Assembly: GCA_040400005.1 (NCBI GenBank)
Contig: JBBARC010000008.1
Span: 16,080 to 80,079, forward strand
Direction of reading: 5' to 3'
Source: JBBARC01 sp040400005
GTDB lineage: Bacteria; Pseudomonadota; Alphaproteobacteria; Acetobacterales; Acetobacteraceae
Length of the DNA stretch: 64,000 nt
Shown here: one piece after another, positions 43,027 through 51,516 of the stretch
How the letters are laid out: each line of letters begins with the position of its first letter
Position numbering within the stretch: position 1 is the stretch's first letter
Position numbers and translations under genes: made by a program
Notes under the pieces: model-generated
What the model saw: the letters and a program-made list of their open reading frames with translations, nothing else
Told to the model about the DNA's origin: nothing
Database searches by the model: none

Positions 43027-43818
43027 ATGAGCAAACCAGCAGGCCGGCTCGCCGGAAAAACCGCCATCATCACTGGTGGCGCCCGCGCCATGGGCGGCGC
43101 CACATCGCAGCTCTTCGCTGATGAAGGCGCCGAAGTTGTCATCGCCGACGTGCTGGCAGATGAAGGTGCCGCCCTCGCCGCCAGTATTGGCAGCACGGCG
43201 ATGTTTCAAAAACTCGATGTCTCCAACGAAGATAACTGGCAAGCCGTGGGCGACGCCGCCATGTCTCGCTTCGGCAAAGTCGACATTCTGGTCAACAATG
43301 CCGGCATCCTGATTTTCAAATCAATCCTGGATACAACACTGGAAGAATACGAACGCGTCCTGCGCGTTAATCTGGTCGGCTGCTTTCTCGGCATGCGCAC
43401 CATCGCACCGCACATGATCGCCGCCGGCAAAGGGGCTATCGTCAACATCTCATCGATCGATGGCATGAAAGGCGCCAATTCCTTAGCCGCCTATGCCTCC
43501 AGTAAATGGGGTGTGCGTGGCATCAGCAAAGTCGCCGCCTTGGAATTTGGCCACAAAGGTATTCGTGTCAATTCCGTGCATCCCGGCGGTATCAACACCC
43601 CCATGGGCAATCCGGGCGGCGTGCCGATCGAAGAAGTCAATAAACTTTACACCCAGGTGCCGATGCAACGCGTCGGCCACCCTGAAGAAGTCGCCCGCGC
43701 CAGCCTATTTCTGGCAAGCGACGATGCCAGCTACATCAACGGTGCCGAGCTGATCGTCGATGGCGGCTGGCAGGCTGGGCACTATTATCTGGGTTATCCC
43801 GGCGCACCCGGGGTTTAA
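43027..43818 (+). CDS. SDR family oxidoreductase (3-alpha/20-beta HSD-like)
   Basis: 263 residues from ATG 43027, GGGGGA upstream. TGGARAMGG (cofactor), ADVLADEG (Asp after beta-2, NAD+ preference), NNAGIL, Ser in NISSIDG, and YASSK. It strongly resembles 3-alpha(or 20-beta)-hydroxysteroid dehydrogenase-type SDRs (GGINTPMGNP). It may oxidise the ring A hydroxyl that precedes KstD action, an inference from context. Confidence 0.93.
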   Translation: MSKPAGRLAGKTAIITGGARAMGGATSQLFADEGAEVVIADVLADEGAALAASIGSTAMFQKLDVSNEDNWQAVGDAAMSRFGKVDILVNNAGILIFKSILDTTLEEYERVLRVNLVGCFLGMRTIAPHMIAAGKGAIVNISSIDGMKGANSLAAYASSKWGVRGISKVAALEFGHKGIRVNSVHPGGINTPMGNPGGVPIEEVNKLYTQVPMQRVGHPEEVARASLFLASDDASYINGAELIVDGGWQAGHYYLGYPGAPGV

Positions 43819-43833
43819 CCACAAAAGTAAGAA

Positions 43834-43876
43834 AGGCTGGTGGAGCGAGCCGCTCCCCCAGGCCCCCTGCATTTTT
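43834..43876 (+). terminator. Hairpin terminator after the SDR gene
   Basis: A stem built of GGAGCG (43842-43847) and CGCTCC (43851-43856), extended outward by GGCTGG/CCAGGCC with a bulge, is followed by ATTTTTA at 43871-43877. The T tract runs into the stop of the convergent flavoprotein gene. Confidence 0.6.
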
Positions 43877-45572
43877 AGTCGTTCGCCCCCGTCGCATGGC
43901 GTGCCGCAATATAGCCAAACGTCATCGACGGGCCCAACGTTACACCAGCGCCAGGGTACGACCGTCCCATCGCCGATGCCGCATTATTGCCAACCGCATA
44001 AAGCCCCGATATCGGCGCGCCATCTTCGTCTAGCACCCGCGCTTTATCGTCGGTCACAATGCCACCATTGGTGCCAATATCGCCTGCATAAATTGGGAAT
44101 GCATAAAATGGCCCGGTTTCAATCGGCCCCAGGCACGGGTTAGGCCCCACCCGCGGATCACCGTAAAATCTATCGTATGCCGCCGATCCACGCTGAAAAT
44201 CCTCATCCACGCCGGTTGCGGCAAACCCATTAAACCGCGCCACCTGCGCTTCTAATGTCTCTGCCGGCACGCCAATGCGCCGTGCCAAACCAGCAAGCGT
44301 TGCACTACGATGCAGAATAGACCGCACAGCTTTCGGCAGCATAAAATCAGGCATTAACGGCAACACCGGCCCCAGCGGATATTTGTAGCGAAAGTTCGCG
44401 TCAAAAATAATCCAGCTCGGCTGCGTTGGCGCCTCGGCCGTGTTATTCGCCGCGATCTGGCTGCCCACCATGTGGTAAGATGCTGCCTCGTTCAAATACC
44501 GTTTGCCAATCTGGTTCACAATCATGCAGCCCGGCAGCGCGCGTTCAATGGTGGAAAGCCGGCCGCGTTCCTCCCCCGGCACCGAAAACACCGGCGCCCA
44601 CCACACGCTATCCATATTCATCAGCCCGGCGCCGTTTTTCGACGCGATGTTTATCGCGTCCCCAGTGTTGTTCACCTGCCCGCCGCTCATGCGCGGATCT
44701 TTCACCGCCAAGTTTTCCGCGCGCATTTCTTTGTTGCGCTCAAACCCACCGGCCGCCAGCACCACGCCACGCCGCGCTTCAATGGTCATGCGCTGGCCTT
44801 CACGTTCTACCACCGCGCCCAGCACACGCCCGCTATCGTCGCGCACCAAATCGACCAGCTGCGTGCTGCGCCAAATCGGCACGCCAGCCTCCTTCAACGC
44901 AAAGCCAAGCCCGCCGACCAACGCATTGCCCAGCGTCAGGTTGCGGTCCTTCTTGCTCATCAGCCGCAACGGCAAATCCAGATAATACCGCGCCAGCATC
45001 TTGGTCAGCATCCACTGCCAACCTTTAACGCGCAGCAACAGTGATGTGGTTTCGGTAAAGTTCCAGTTTATATAGCCAAACAAACTGGCAGCAGGCGATG
45101 CCGGCCGCAGTGTCAGCACATCATTGCCCAGTAACCGCCCATCCATCGGCATGGGCAGATGCGACCGAAATCCTTCCGGTTTTCCGCCCGGCAATTCCGC
45201 ATGATAATCAGTGTACGGAATGCTCAAATACCGAACCGGGGTATTCTCTTCCATCCATTTCAGCATTTTAGGCGCTTGTGAAATGAACGAGCGTATGTTT
45301 TCGTCCGGCACGTTATCCGCACTTTGCGCGCGCACATAGGTAAACGCCAAATCCTCGCTATCGGAAATCCCATTGGCCTGCGCCAAATGGCTATTTGGGA
45401 TCCAAATGCCGCCACCAGATGTCGCCGACGTGCCGCCCCAGATATGGCTTTTTTCAATTACCAGCGCGCTGGCGCCGCGCTTGGCTGCAACCAGCGCCGA
45501 CAACAATCCGCCAGCGCCCGACCCTACCACCAGCACGTCAACCGCATGGTCGAATGTTTGCAAACTGCTCAT
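43875..45572 (-). CDS. FAD-dependent 3-ketosteroid-delta1-dehydrogenase-like protein
   Basis: 565 residues from ATG 45572. It begins with the FAD Rossmann motif DVLVVGSGAGGLLSALVAA (Gly17-Gly22) and IEKSHIWGGTSATSGGGIW. The C-terminal GLYAVGNNAASAMG followed by SYPGAGVTLGPSMTFGY is the signature of KstD and close relatives. KstD introduces the 1,2 double bond into ring A of 3-ketosteroids; 4-delta and other keto-acid dehydrogenases share the fold, so the exact substrate is uncertain. Its start overlaps the SnoaL stop (ATGA). Confidence 0.9.
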   Translation of the reverse strand: MSSLQTFDHAVDVLVVGSGAGGLLSALVAAKRGASALVIEKSHIWGGTSATSGGGIWIPNSHLAQANGISDSEDLAFTYVRAQSADNVPDENIRSFISQAPKMLKWMEENTPVRYLSIPYTDYHAELPGGKPEGFRSHLPMPMDGRLLGNDVLTLRPASPAASLFGYINWNFTETTSLLLRVKGWQWMLTKMLARYYLDLPLRLMSKKDRNLTLGNALVGGLGFALKEAGVPIWRSTQLVDLVRDDSGRVLGAVVEREGQRMTIEARRGVVLAAGGFERNKEMRAENLAVKDPRMSGGQVNNTGDAINIASKNGAGLMNMDSVWWAPVFSVPGEERGRLSTIERALPGCMIVNQIGKRYLNEAASYHMVGSQIAANNTAEAPTQPSWIIFDANFRYKYPLGPVLPLMPDFMLPKAVRSILHRSATLAGLARRIGVPAETLEAQVARFNGFAATGVDEDFQRGSAAYDRFYGDPRVGPNPCLGPIETGPFYAFPIYAGDIGTNGGIVTDDKARVLDEDGAPISGLYAVGNNAASAMGRSYPGAGVTLGPSMTFGYIAARHATGAND

Positions 45573-46096
45573 GCCGCCCAAGCCTCCTGCGGGCGGCGTG
45601 TGGCACCGCGCCCCAAACCACTGCACACCACCGCCCCATCTTCACCAATTGCCCAGGTCATCACTGAGCTGCGCCGAAACACCGTGCTGGTCATTAACCA
45701 CGCACCATGACGGCGCACATAAACATCCCGATATTCGCCCGCCAATTGTATGGCGGTGCGCGCCGCCAAATTCATGTTAAAATAGAACATATCCCAAACC
45801 CCTTCGGCGCCATCAGGGCCGGTTAGGGTAATCACCGGGTTCTGCCCGTGATGCATATCAACAATTTCCGGCACGCACCCCATGGCACCAAAAATTTCAG
45901 CGAAAGCTTCGCGCGTCTCAAACCGCGGAAATTCCTGATAATCAATCACCACTGCACCGGGCGCAAAACACGCAGCCACCTCATCGGGCCGTTGGTGATC
46001 GCAGCCGCGGAAATACCGGTATTTCAAATCGCGTATCGCCTCGCGCGCTTCCAGCACCTCAAGCCTGCGCACCAAGTCCGCCACGTCTTCGCCCAT
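45569..46096 (-). CDS. SnoaL/NTF2-like protein
   Basis: 175 residues. REAIRDLKYRYFRGCDHQ and AACFAPGAVVIDYQEFP give the NTF2-like start; GAWLMTSTVFRRSSV gives its end. It is longer than the relative at 36156 by a C-terminal tail. It lies between the acyl-CoA dehydrogenase and the KstD-like gene and overlaps the latter by 4 bases, which implies a shared step, perhaps hydration, isomerisation or binding of the dehydrogenated product. Confidence 0.85.
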   Translation of the reverse strand: MGEDVADLVRRLEVLEAREAIRDLKYRYFRGCDHQRPDEVAACFAPGAVVIDYQEFPRFETREAFAEIFGAMGCVPEIVDMHHGQNPVITLTGPDGAEGVWDMFYFNMNLAARTAIQLAGEYRDVYVRRHGAWLMTSTVFRRSSVMTWAIGEDGAVVCSGLGRGATRRPQEAWAA

Positions 46097-46123
46097 TGTA
46101 TTTCCCCCGTTTTTTATACTGTA

Positions 46124-47305
46124 TCAGCCGCGTGCTTCGCGCGGCAGCCCTAACGCCCGTTCGGCGATAATATTACGCTGTATCTGGCTGGTGCCGGCAT
46201 AAATCGTATCCGCCCGCGACATTAAATGCATCCGCACCAACGGCTGCAAATGCCCAGCCTCATCACCCTGCAACCCATCAGCGCCTAATACATCCATGGC
46301 AAGCTCGCCCAAATCGCGATGCCAGTGCGACCAGAACAGTTTATAGGTGTATGCCGCCGCACTCAGCGCACCATCAGCATCGTTGCTCAGCATGCGCATG
46401 GCGCTCGTCCGCATCACCCGAAGCCCAGCATGCGCCTTGGCAATGCGTTGCCGTATCAACATGTCGCCGCCACGGCCATTGGCCCGTGCCGCCGCCATTA
46501 CCTGGTCCAGCTCATTGGCAAACTGCATCTGCTGGGCCAGCGTCGATACCCCACGTTCAAACCCCAGCAATGCCATGGCAATCGCCCAGCCCTCGCCGGG
46601 GGCACCTATAATATTGGCGGCATCGGTTTGGGCGCCATCGAAAAACACCTCGCAAAACTCGCTATCACCAGTCGCCTGCCTAATCGGCCGCGCCTCAACC
46701 CCCGCCTGCGCCATCGGCACCAGCAAAAACGAAAGCCCCTGCCGCCCAACGCTGCCCGGCGCGGTGCGCACCAGCACAAAAACCCAATCGGCAATCGCCC
46801 CCATCGAGGTCCAGATTTTCTGTCCGTCAATCACCCAAGCGCCGTCCACCAATCGCGCCTTGGTGCGCACCGCCGCCAGATCAGATCCGGCATTCGGCTC
46901 CGAATACCCCTGGCACCAAATCGCCCGGCCGCTCGCGATGCCGGGCAAAAATGCTGCCTGCTGCGCCGCGGTGCCATACGCAAACAAGGTAGGCGCCAGC
47001 AGTTCCACGCCAATATGACCAATCCGCGACGGCGCCTGCGCGCGGGCATATTCTTCGGAGAACGCCACCTGCTGCAGAATACTCGCCCCGCGCCCGCCAT
47101 GCGCCACCGGCCAGCCAATCGCCCCCCAGCCCGCCGCGTGCAGCCGTGCCTCCCACGCGCGGCGCCGCTCAATCGCGTCCACATGGTTGTTCAAACCGCG
47201 CAAATCGGCGAACGCGCCACCCAGTTCGGCGGCCAAAAACGCCGCCGCCTCGGCGCGAAATGCAGCTAATGCCTGGGGGGTGTCGGTCACAGCAATCTGG
47301 GTCAT
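46124..47305 (-). CDS. Acyl-CoA dehydrogenase
   Basis: 393 residues from ATG 47305. FAD/substrate features include AIWCQGYSEPNAGSDLAAVRT, WVIDGQKIWTSMGAIADW, and the C-terminal IYAGTSQIQRNIIAERALGLP. It belongs to the FadE group found in steroid-degrading clusters, where such proteins often form alpha2beta2 pairs. No second FadE is nearby, so it may be a homotetramer. It is first gene of the operon with SnoaL and KstD-like genes and diverges from the Rieske gene. Confidence 0.93.
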   Translation of the reverse strand: MTQIAVTDTPQALAAFRAEAAAFLAAELGGAFADLRGLNNHVDAIERRRAWEARLHAAGWGAIGWPVAHGGRGASILQQVAFSEEYARAQAPSRIGHIGVELLAPTLFAYGTAAQQAAFLPGIASGRAIWCQGYSEPNAGSDLAAVRTKARLVDGAWVIDGQKIWTSMGAIADWVFVLVRTAPGSVGRQGLSFLLVPMAQAGVEARPIRQATGDSEFCEVFFDGAQTDAANIIGAPGEGWAIAMALLGFERGVSTLAQQMQFANELDQVMAAARANGRGGDMLIRQRIAKAHAGLRVMRTSAMRMLSNDADGALSAAAYTYKLFWSHWHRDLGELAMDVLGADGLQGDEAGHLQPLVRMHLMSRADTIYAGTSQIQRNIIAERALGLPREARG

Positions 47306-47388
47306 GGTGGCACGCGGATCCGTCAGCAAAAACGATTGCGCCAGAGTGCCGCCCAGATTGTTCTATGTCAAAGCCCCCAAACCCGCCT

Positions 47389-47418
47389 TGCGTAGAAACT
47401 AGCCCATACGGCTACGCA
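47389..47418. promoter_or_regulatory. Dyad operator site D (TGCGTA-N18-TACGCA)
   Basis: A perfect 6-base dyad (7 bases, TGCGTAG/CTACGCA, if read with a 16-base spacer). It lies 84 bases upstream of the acyl-CoA dehydrogenase ATG and 146 bases upstream of the Rieske gene. It has the same left flank (GCGTAGAAA) as site B. Confidence 0.6.
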
Positions 47419-47482
47419 TTCAGGCCATAAAAAGCCTACCCTCTGTGGCTTCACCTTGGCCCAACCCGTGCTATGCTGCGTT

Positions 47483-47514
47483 TTAAGGTCTGGTTAAGGT
47501 CTGGTAAGGTCTGA
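47483..47514. repeat. Three tandem TAAGGTCTG repeats
   Basis: TTAAGGTCTGG occurs twice in a row and is followed by TAAGGTCTGAT, giving a 10-11 base period, about 50 bases upstream of the Rieske gene start. One-turn spacing on the same face suggests an activator site or a slippage product. Related TAAGGT blocks follow the end of the Rieske gene at 48626-48640. Confidence 0.6.
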
Positions 47515-47563
47515 TAAAATCGGGCAGCAAGGCCCCAAAATTCGCGTGTGGAGGCGCGTCATC

Positions 47564-48628
47564 ATGGCAGGTACTCTCGATTATGGCCTCGGGCCGCTCA
47601 CCTACCCGCGTGGCTGGTTTATGGTGGCCGACGCCGCCAAACTCAGCCGCGTGCCGCTGAATGTGCGCTATTTCGGCCAGGATCTGGTCATCTACCGCGG
47701 CGACAGCGGCCGCGTGGTGATGCTCGATGCCTATTGCCCGCACATGGGCACCCACATGGGCTGCAACACCACCAGCTTCACCCTGCACGAAGGGTCCCCA
47801 ATCGAGGGGGATAGCATCCGCTGCCCCTACCACGCCTGGCGCTTCGGCCCCGATGGTAAATGCGACCAAATTCCCTATTTCAAAGGCCCCATCCCACCGG
47901 CCGCCCGCGTCCGCTCATGGACCGTGGTGGAACGTTTTGGTGCCGTGTTCACCTGGCACGACCCGGAAAATGGCGCGCCAGATTACGATCTGCCCGCGAT
48001 CGACGAATGGAACGACCCATCTTGGGTACATTGGGCCATCGATGACCTCGGCACACTGCCCTGCCACAGCCAGGAAGTGATCGATAACATGGCTGATGTC
48101 GCCCATCTTGGCCCGACCCACGGCGCGCCGTGCGAATACTTTCGTAATGAAATAACTGATGTCGTGCTGCGCCAGTTGCAAGGCGGTAAACACGCCACCA
48201 TCGCCGGTGGCGGGCTGCTTGAAACAGATACCTACTACACCGGCCCCGGTGTGCTGCTGTCGCGCTTCATCGGCCTGGGATCAATCATGTTCATCACGCA
48301 CACGCCGGTGGACGATGGCAAACTGCAAGCCTGGCACGCGCTGCTGGTGCAAGCCCCCAACACCCCACCCACCGAACAAGATGTCGCCAATGCCCGCACT
48401 GCCCAGCACTATAGCCGATTAGCGTTCGCCCAGGATTTCGAAATCTGGACGCACAAAAAACCCTGCCTGCAAGTGCTGCAACTGCCAACGGATGGCCCCT
48501 ATGGCAAAATCCGCAGTTGGTACAGCCAGTTTTATAACCCACGCGATCAGGCCAAAACCATCCAAGCCAAAGTCAACGGCACCTATACGGTAAGGGATAT
48601 GCCTTCTGATAAATCTCAGGCGGCGTAA
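47564..48628 (+). CDS. Rieske non-heme iron oxygenase, KshA-like
   Basis: 354 residues from ATG 47564, GGAGG at 47550-47554. The Rieske 2Fe-2S ligands are Cys58-x-His60 and Cys87-x2-His90 (CPHMGTHMG and CPYHAWRFG). The mononuclear iron site is in DNMADVAHLGPTHG, with His181 and His186. The layout fits KshA, the oxygenase of 3-ketosteroid 9-alpha-hydroxylase, which with KstD opens ring B. KshA proteins are usually nearer 380 residues, and DesO/CntA-like relatives also match, so the substrate is inferred. No ferredoxin reductase (KshB) is in the window. Confidence 0.88.
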   Translation: MAGTLDYGLGPLTYPRGWFMVADAAKLSRVPLNVRYFGQDLVIYRGDSGRVVMLDAYCPHMGTHMGCNTTSFTLHEGSPIEGDSIRCPYHAWRFGPDGKCDQIPYFKGPIPPAARVRSWTVVERFGAVFTWHDPENGAPDYDLPAIDEWNDPSWVHWAIDDLGTLPCHSQEVIDNMADVAHLGPTHGAPCEYFRNEITDVVLRQLQGGKHATIAGGGLLETDTYYTGPGVLLSRFIGLGSIMFITHTPVDDGKLQAWHALLVQAPNTPPTEQDVANARTAQHYSRLAFAQDFEIWTHKKPCLQVLQLPTDGPYGKIRSWYSQFYNPRDQAKTIQAKVNGTYTVRDMPSDKSQAA

Positions 48629-48643
48629 GGTAAGGTTAAGGAA

Positions 48644-48767
48644 CTTCTTTTCTGAAGAAAAGAAGCAAAAGACTTTTATTATGCAGGGCCTGGGGCAACG
48701 CCGCCACCACGTTCTCCGAACCAGCATCATAAAAGTCTTTTTGCTTCTTTTTCTTCAGAAAAAGAAG
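48644..48767 (-). repeat. Double-hairpin repeat element, copy 2
   Basis: Arms at 48644-48682 and 48729-48767 are inverted copies of each other, each also forming its own hairpin. Reversed, the core matches copy 1 at 3162-3286 (GGTTCGGAGAAC, GGTGGC, GCGTTGCC). It lies between the convergent Rieske and enoyl-CoA hydratase genes, so it could work as a strong bidirectional terminator. Confidence 0.85.
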
Positions 48768-48773
48768 AGTCTT

Positions 48774-49772
48774 TCACTGCCATACTTCCATTTCTGCAGC
48801 ATCAACTAACCCCATATTTAATGCGTTTCGATATGAAATCCGTCGGCCGGTTAGCATTAGCTTGGCGGCATTTTGGCGGCCCAGCCGGCGGACAAAGCTC
48901 ACGGTGCCGCCGGCGCCGGGGATAAGGCCCATGGCTAGTTCGGGCAGGTGAAAAAATGCATCTGTGTCGGCGGTTAGCACATCGGCAAAGGCTGCCAATT
49001 CGGCGCCGCCGCCGATGCAGGCGCCGTGCACGTGTACGTGTAGCGGTTTTTTAGCGGCGAGCAGGCTTGCGGCGGGCAGGCGCAGGCTGCGCACGGCATG
49101 GGCGGTGGCGGCATCTGGGGTTGTGCCAAATTCGGCCAGGCTGCCGCCGACCGAAAAACACCGGCCCGCGCCGCGCAATGTTATACGGTGTACTGCGTCA
49201 TCTAGTGCTGCTAGGGCAAACGCTTCACATAGCGCATCGCGCATTTCGACCGTGATCGCGTTAAAGTTTGATGGCCGGTTTAGGGTTAAGTGTAATACGC
49301 CATCGGCCGCATCGATCAGTACCGGCGGGCCGGGGTCGCTTGGCGGTGTGCGTGGGGTGGTTACGTGTTGTGAATGCCACGCAAAAAATTCTGGCCCTGC
49401 TTGCAGCGTTGCGTAGGCCAGCGATTCCAGCGTCAACGCCGCCGGTGGCGGGAGGTGTTCGCCGAGGCGCAGCACTTGCACCAAGGTCATCGCGGCAATT
49501 GGGTGCGCTGCTATGCGCGCTTGCAGCGTGCCGATCGGCTGTGTTGCGGTGAAAACCGTATCGCAGGCGGGGGCCAACACAGAATCTGCTGCGCCAATGC
49601 CGATCACCGGGCAGGGCAGGGTGCGCAGCCAGCCGGTTAGTGCGGCGCAATCGCTGCCGGAATCGGCATTCAGATCAACCAAAAAATACGGCGCCTGGCC
49701 CAATGGGCCAAACGTCTCACGCTCGCCGCGCGCGCAAAATTCGGCAATCGCGCGCGGCATGTAGGGTTGCAT
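48774..49772 (-). CDS. Enoyl-CoA hydratase/isomerase with degenerate N-terminal half
   Basis: 332 residues from ATG 49772, 10 bases after the aldehyde dehydrogenase stop. The C-terminal 200 residues are a good crotonase domain: GVLHLTLNRPSNFNAIT, GRCFSVGGSLAEFG, HGACIGGGAELAAFAD and HLPELAMGLIPGAGG. The first 130 residues (PVIGIGAADSVLAPACD, HPIAAMTLVQVLR) look like a second crotonase half that has lost its active-site loops. Such double forms occur in actinobacteria. It probably hydrates or isomerises a branched or ring-derived enoyl-CoA. Confidence 0.82.
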   Translation of the reverse strand: MQPYMPRAIAEFCARGERETFGPLGQAPYFLVDLNADSGSDCAALTGWLRTLPCPVIGIGAADSVLAPACDTVFTATQPIGTLQARIAAHPIAAMTLVQVLRLGEHLPPPAALTLESLAYATLQAGPEFFAWHSQHVTTPRTPPSDPGPPVLIDAADGVLHLTLNRPSNFNAITVEMRDALCEAFALAALDDAVHRITLRGAGRCFSVGGSLAEFGTTPDAATAHAVRSLRLPAASLLAAKKPLHVHVHGACIGGGAELAAFADVLTADTDAFFHLPELAMGLIPGAGGTVSFVRRLGRQNAAKLMLTGRRISYRNALNMGLVDAAEMEVWQ

Positions 49773-49782
49773 GGCGCTGTGC

Positions 49783-51228
49783 TTAGCTTCCCAGCATTTG
49801 TTCCACAAACATCGCGGCACCTTCGGGAAATGGCGGATAAAACATTGGCGCGCCGTTGGCGGGATCCAGGGCATCTTCAACAATGCCGCGCGGGTTTGAA
49901 AATTCGATAAACCCGGCCTGCCCGCCAAGCCTTCCAATACCGCTATGGTTACACCCGCCAAAAGGCAGCGTGTTTACATTGGCCTGTACCACGGCGTTGT
50001 TTAGCGCCCCCGATCCAGCGCGCGTGTTGTGCAACCAAAAATCGGCGGCTTCGCGGTCTTGCGCAAACACATACAGCCCCAGCGGTTTGGGCCGCTTGGC
50101 GATCTCGGCCAGTGCCTGGTCGCGGTTGGTAAAGCCATGCACAGAAATCACCGGGCCGAACACTTCCTCGTGAAAAATCTCCATGTCGTCAGTCACACCG
50201 GTTAAAATCGTTGGGCTGACAAACCGGTCGGCTTCATCGATTTGCCCGCCAAAAGTGATTTTGGCACCTTTGGCCGTGGCGTCCTCAATCAGCCCGCGAA
50301 TACGCCGCACGTGGTGGGCATTCACAATGCGCGGGTAATCGGGGGCTGCCTGAATGCCGGCGCCGTTGGGGTTAAACATCACATCAAACCGCGCTGCCAT
50401 TAACGCTGCAAATTTATCTTCCTCGCCCGCCGGCACCATCACGTAATCTGGTGATAGGCACACTTGGCCCGCAATAATGCTGCGCGCATAGGCAAGTTTG
50501 GCGGCGGCATCGGCCATGTCGGCGCTGGCATCGACAATAGCTGGGTTTTTGCCGCCCATTTCCAATGTCACGTTGGCAAAATTCTCCGCCGCCGCGCGCA
50601 TCACTAATCGGCCGACGCGGTTATTGCCGACATAACAAATATGATCAAACGGCAGTGCCAGCAGGGCTGTTGCCACGGTAACGCCGCCGGTGGTCACCAC
50701 CACTTCGTTATCGGCAAACACTTTTGCCACAATCCGCCGCACAATATCGGCCGACCATGGGGCAATTTCCGATGGTTTGATGATCACCGCATTGCCGGCG
50801 GCAATCGCCGACACCGCGGGGGATAGGCTAATCAGCACCGGTGAATTCCATGTGGCTATGTGCAACACAACGCCTTTGGGTTCGTACTGGACATAGGCTT
50901 GGCGCCCCATTAGCGATGGCACCGGGGCCGCTTGCGCGCGTTCCATCCATTGCGCCAGATGCTCGCACGCCCAATTGACCTCATCTTTTAACGGTAGCAA
51001 CGCGAACATGCCGTTCATGCCAAGTTCTTCCTGGCCGGCCACGGCAATTTCGTGGCGGTTATCGTAAACCGCCTGCCACAGCTTGCGCAGTTTGGCGATG
51101 CGCTGTTCGGCAGTACTGCGCGAAATCGCCAGCGTGTTGGCTTTTAGCCGGGCGAACACCGCCGGCAGCGCGGCCACATCGCTCTCGCACCCGGCATCCA
51201 CTGGGCATACAAAATTTTGGTCGTTCAT
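49783..51228 (-). CDS. Aldehyde dehydrogenase
   Basis: 481 residues. Catalytic Asn128 is in IATWNSP, the general base Glu223 in TLEMGGKNP, and the nucleophile Cys257 in GQVCLSPDY. IFHEEVFGPV and LPFGGCNHSGIG complete the family. It resembles coniferyl-aldehyde and fatty-aldehyde-type dehydrogenases, which use NAD+ to make the free acid. It precedes the enoyl-CoA hydratase in a two-gene operon and could oxidise a side-chain aldehyde released by the aldolase. Confidence 0.93.
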   Translation of the reverse strand: MNDQNFVCPVDAGCESDVAALPAVFARLKANTLAISRSTAEQRIAKLRKLWQAVYDNRHEIAVAGQEELGMNGMFALLPLKDEVNWACEHLAQWMERAQAAPVPSLMGRQAYVQYEPKGVVLHIATWNSPVLISLSPAVSAIAAGNAVIIKPSEIAPWSADIVRRIVAKVFADNEVVVTTGGVTVATALLALPFDHICYVGNNRVGRLVMRAAAENFANVTLEMGGKNPAIVDASADMADAAAKLAYARSIIAGQVCLSPDYVMVPAGEEDKFAALMAARFDVMFNPNGAGIQAAPDYPRIVNAHHVRRIRGLIEDATAKGAKITFGGQIDEADRFVSPTILTGVTDDMEIFHEEVFGPVISVHGFTNRDQALAEIAKRPKPLGLYVFAQDREAADFWLHNTRAGSGALNNAVVQANVNTLPFGGCNHSGIGRLGGQAGFIEFSNPRGIVEDALDPANGAPMFYPPFPEGAAMFVEQMLGS

Positions 51229-51516
51229 GGTGTTGCTTCCCTTCGCCTAAAACCCATCGCCCGTTCGGCGTTGGGCACTATCGGGAAGCAGGGTGCGCCA
51301 AGAGTCAAGCGCACAGCCACGCTATGTCGGGACGTTTGCGTGTCTCGTTTTCACCGACGGACGCGACAGGGCAGCCGTTGCCGCCATGCGCCCGTGGTGG
51401 TTTTGCCGGCAATTCGGCGGTTTCGTTGGCGGCTACCGATTGCGCATGACGCTTCGCTTATGCGGCCGCGGGAGTTGTGGATGGTTGGGCCCCGGGTTTC
51501 ACCCGGGCTACTCGGG
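51229..51516. other. Gap upstream of the aldehyde dehydrogenase operon
   Basis: No convincing gene. It contains TGCGTG (51337-51342) and a matching ACGCG about two turns away, a weak form of the dyad found elsewhere, and the hairpin at 51491-51507. Confidence 0.4.
51491..51507 (-). terminator. CCCGGGT/ACCCGGG hairpin
   Basis: A perfect 7-base stem with a 3-base loop lies 10 bases after the stop of the - strand gene at 51517. A T tract is not present, so it is a weak terminator or a GC-rich palindromic repeat; a related CCGGGC/GCCCGG hairpin occurs at 60696. Confidence 0.4.

Noticed and set aside
46319..47269. 316-residue + strand frame across the acyl-CoA dehydrogenase
   Set aside because: Arg/Pro/His-rich antisense reading of a well-supported gene.
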